7,386 bases of DNA, taken from the NCBI GenBank assembly GCA_046597185.1, contig JBKJLF010000509.1, positions 1 to 7,386 on the forward strand. Direction: 5' to 3'. Below are positions 5,863 through 7,386 of this stretch, piece after piece. Source of the DNA: CAMBDR01 sp046597185 (GTDB lineage Bacteria; Pseudomonadota; Gammaproteobacteria; Burkholderiales; Burkholderiaceae_D). Each line of letters starts with the position of its first letter. The first letter of the stretch is position 1. Under the pieces are notes generated by a model that was given only the letters and a program-made list of their open reading frames with translations, was not told the origin of the DNA and did not search any database. A program made the position numbers and the translations under genes.

Positions 5863-7386
5863 ATGCGCCCCTTGTGCCACATGTTCCGCACGATGTTTCC
5901 CATCACGCCCATGGCCTTGGCCGTGTTGTTTGCTTGTTCTGGCAGTAGCCATGCCGGGGCGGTCGTTAAACCTGTTGCCAAAAAAGATGAGGTGGCACGC
6001 TTGCTCAAGCAACAACTTCAACAACTTCAACAACTGAGCGAGCGCGTGGAGCGGCTGGAGCAGCGTAATGGCGAATTGGAAAAACAATTGCAAGCCAGTC
6101 GCGCCAATGCTGCCACCGCTACTGGTGCTACCATCGCTACCACCGCGCCCGATACTGGCGCTGCTGGCAACCCCGGTGCGATTGAACCACGGCTGGCCGC
6201 GCTGGAAGCGGCGCAGGCCCAGGTCAATCAAGCGCTGGAGAGTGAGCGCATCAGCGAAAAAGAATCCGAATTGGTGACCCGTTTAAAAGTATTGGAAGCA
6301 CAATCCGTGAGCACCGTGGCCGCAGCGCGGCGGGTGGGTGCGCTGGATGGCATTAGCGCTGGTTTGAGCTTGACCAGCGTGGCGCAAAAGCCCCAGGGCC
6401 GGGCGAGTGGCAACAGCCAACTCAATTATCGGGGCGATGCCTTTGTGCAACTGCCGTTGGGCCATGTTGGTAATGCCGAGCAAAAAGTCTTTGTGCAATT
6501 GCGTTTGGGGCAGGGCGATGCGGTGCACGGTGCCGCCGCCAGTTTTTCCAACCCGAATGCCACGGCTTTCCAGGCGGGAGGTGGTATTGGGCCCGACGAC
6601 ACGGTAGCGACCCTGGCGCAAGCGTGGTATCAAGCCTCAATTCCCCTGCCTTTGGGTGGCTATCAACCGCATTCCAAAGAAAAATTGGAACTCACGTTTG
6701 GCAAAATCGACCCGTTTGTTTTCTTCGATCAGAACGCCGTCGCCGGCGATGAAACCCGGCAGTTTTTGAATTCCGTGTTCGTGCACAACCCCTTGCTGGA
6801 TGCCGGCGGCGAATTCGGTAGCGACGCCAACGGTTTTGCGCCCGGTGTGCGGCTGGAATACAGCAATGCCAGCAACAAGCCGCAGTTGTGGCGCGTATCG
6901 TTTGGCGCATTTGGCACCGGGCCACAGGGCGCGACTTACCAGCGCAGTTTGGCGCAGCCACTGTTGATTGTACAAGCAGAAAGTGAGCAACACTGGTTCG
7001 GCGGCCTGGTGGGCAATTACCGCCTGTATGCTTGGCGCAACCCGCAAGCGGCGCATTTTGATCCAGCTGTTACCGCCACTGAGCGCCACACCGGCTGGGG
7101 CGCATCGGTCAACCAGCGCGTGGGCGATGGGGTCAACTTATTTGGCCGCTATGGCCATCAGGTGCAAGGCCATGTCGCGTTTGACCGCGCGCTGACTGTG
7201 GGTGCCGAGTGGAACGGTTCGTACTGGAGCCGGGGTGGCGACAGCCTGGGTTTGGCGGTGGGCTATTTGCGAAGCGCCAAGGGGTATCGCGCCAGCCTGA
7301 ACAATGCGGGCAATGAGCGGGTGGCCGAGTTGTACTACCGCTATCGTATCAACAAGCAATTTGAATTATCCCCGAACTGGCAATAC
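5863..7386 (+). CDS. OprB-like outer-membrane porin with N-terminal coiled coil (truncated by window edge)
   Basis: The gene gives 508 codons open to the window end. A signal peptide is likely (hydrophobic MALAVLFACSGSSHA, about 17-31, cleavage before GAVVK); the LFAC string could be a lipobox, but a phenylalanine at -2 makes that less likely. Residues about 42-80 are a Gln/Leu-rich coiled coil, 81-106 an Ala/Thr/Gly linker, and 107-155 a second coiled-coil stretch. From about 160 the protein becomes a beta-barrel with alternating strands, including GVRLEYSNASNK, LWRVSFGAFGTG, GWGASVNQRVGDGVNLFGRYGHQ, LGLAVGYLRSAKGY and AELYYRYRINKQFELSPNWQY. The last part resembles the carbohydrate-selective porin OprB family. 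Placement behind the P19 gene suggests a role in passage of iron or an iron complex across the outer membrane rather than sugar uptake; that is inferred. The C terminus is missing. Confidence 0.85.
   Translation, partial: MRPLCHMFRTMFPITPMALAVLFACSGSSHAGAVVKPVAKKDEVARLLKQQLQQLQQLSERVERLEQRNGELEKQLQASRANAATATGATIATTAPDTGAAGNPGAIEPRLAALEAAQAQVNQALESERISEKESELVTRLKVLEAQSVSTVAAARRVGALDGISAGLSLTSVAQKPQGRASGNSQLNYRGDAFVQLPLGHVGNAEQKVFVQLRLGQGDAVHGAAASFSNPNATAFQAGGGIGPDDTVATLAQAWYQASIPLPLGGYQPHSKEKLELTFGKIDPFVFFDQNAVAGDETRQFLNSVFVHNPLLDAGGEFGSDANGFAPGVRLEYSNASNKPQLWRVSFGAFGTGPQGATYQRSLAQPLLIVQAESEQHWFGGLVGNYRLYAWRNPQAAHFDPAVTATERHTGWGASVNQRVGDGVNLFGRYGHQVQGHVAFDRALTVGAEWNGSYWSRGGDSLGLAVGYLRSAKGYRASLNNAGNERVAELYYRYRINKQFELSPNWQY
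6010..6036 (+). repeat. Three tandem 9-bp repeats in the porin coiled coil
   Basis: CAACAACTT occurs three times in a row, the last copy ending in G, encoding QQL-QQL-QQL. The unit is a multiple of three, so gain or loss of copies would keep the frame and change coiled-coil length. Confidence 0.7.

Noticed and set aside
5930..5941. Lipoprotein signal (LFAC) in the porin leader
   Set aside because: Phenylalanine at -2 is a poor lipobox, and beta-barrel porins normally use signal peptidase I; SHA-G downstream is a better cleavage site.
5773..6231. Minus-strand 152-codon frame across the P19/porin junction
   Set aside because: The plus strand here encodes a recognisable P19 C terminus and a porin N terminus with a strong ribosome binding site; the reverse frame is a shadow of the repetitive linker.
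6637..7089. Minus-strand 150-codon frame inside the porin
   Set aside because: It lies opposite a continuous beta-barrel reading frame and has no start signal.

Overview
The window looks like chromosomal DNA of a Gram-negative proteobacterium, most likely a beta- or gammaproteobacterium. The signs are an outer-membrane porin, exported periplasmic proteins, proteobacterial DNA-alkylation repair genes, good Shine-Dalgarno sites, and candidate PhoB- and Fur-type operators that resemble the enterobacterial consensus sequences. Genus-level assignment is not possible from the sequence alone.

Layout. (1) Positions 1-1626, minus strand: a signalling pair. An FHA-domain protein with a C-terminal winged-helix-like region (667-1626) lies upstream of a Hanks-type Ser/Thr protein kinase (1-354), which is cut by the window edge. 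A 312-base gap with no convincing gene separates them. (2) Positions 1671-1774: a compact, imperfectly palindromic element of about 104 bp that resembles a MITE. It sits between the divergent FHA and repair genes. (3) Positions 1913-3920, plus strand: a tight two-gene alkylation-damage unit, an Ada-type sensor/AraC-HTH/AlkA glycosylase fusion followed 10 nt later by ogt. (4) Positions 3912-5093, minus strand: a stand-alone periplasmic ligand-binding protein that converges on ogt with a 9-bp overlap of the two reading frames. (5) Positions 5094-5301: a divergent regulatory region. It holds a strong Pho-box/-10 candidate facing the binding-protein gene and a Fur-box candidate inside a sigma-70-like promoter facing the iron genes. 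(6) Positions 5302-7386, plus strand: a P19/FetP-type periplasmic metal-binding iron-uptake protein, followed after 3 nt by an OprB-like outer-membrane porin with an N-terminal coiled coil. The porin runs off the window.

How the parts may work together. The ada-alkA and ogt products together cover the activities of a classical adaptive response: methylphosphotriester sensing, excision of N-alkylpurines, and direct reversal of O6-alkylguanine. The P19 and porin genes are probably one Fur-controlled iron-acquisition transcript, with the inner-membrane permease expected outside the window. The divergent binding-protein gene appears to answer to phosphate limitation, so this one intergenic region may respond to two different nutrient stresses. 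No CRISPR array, rRNA or tRNA gene was seen.
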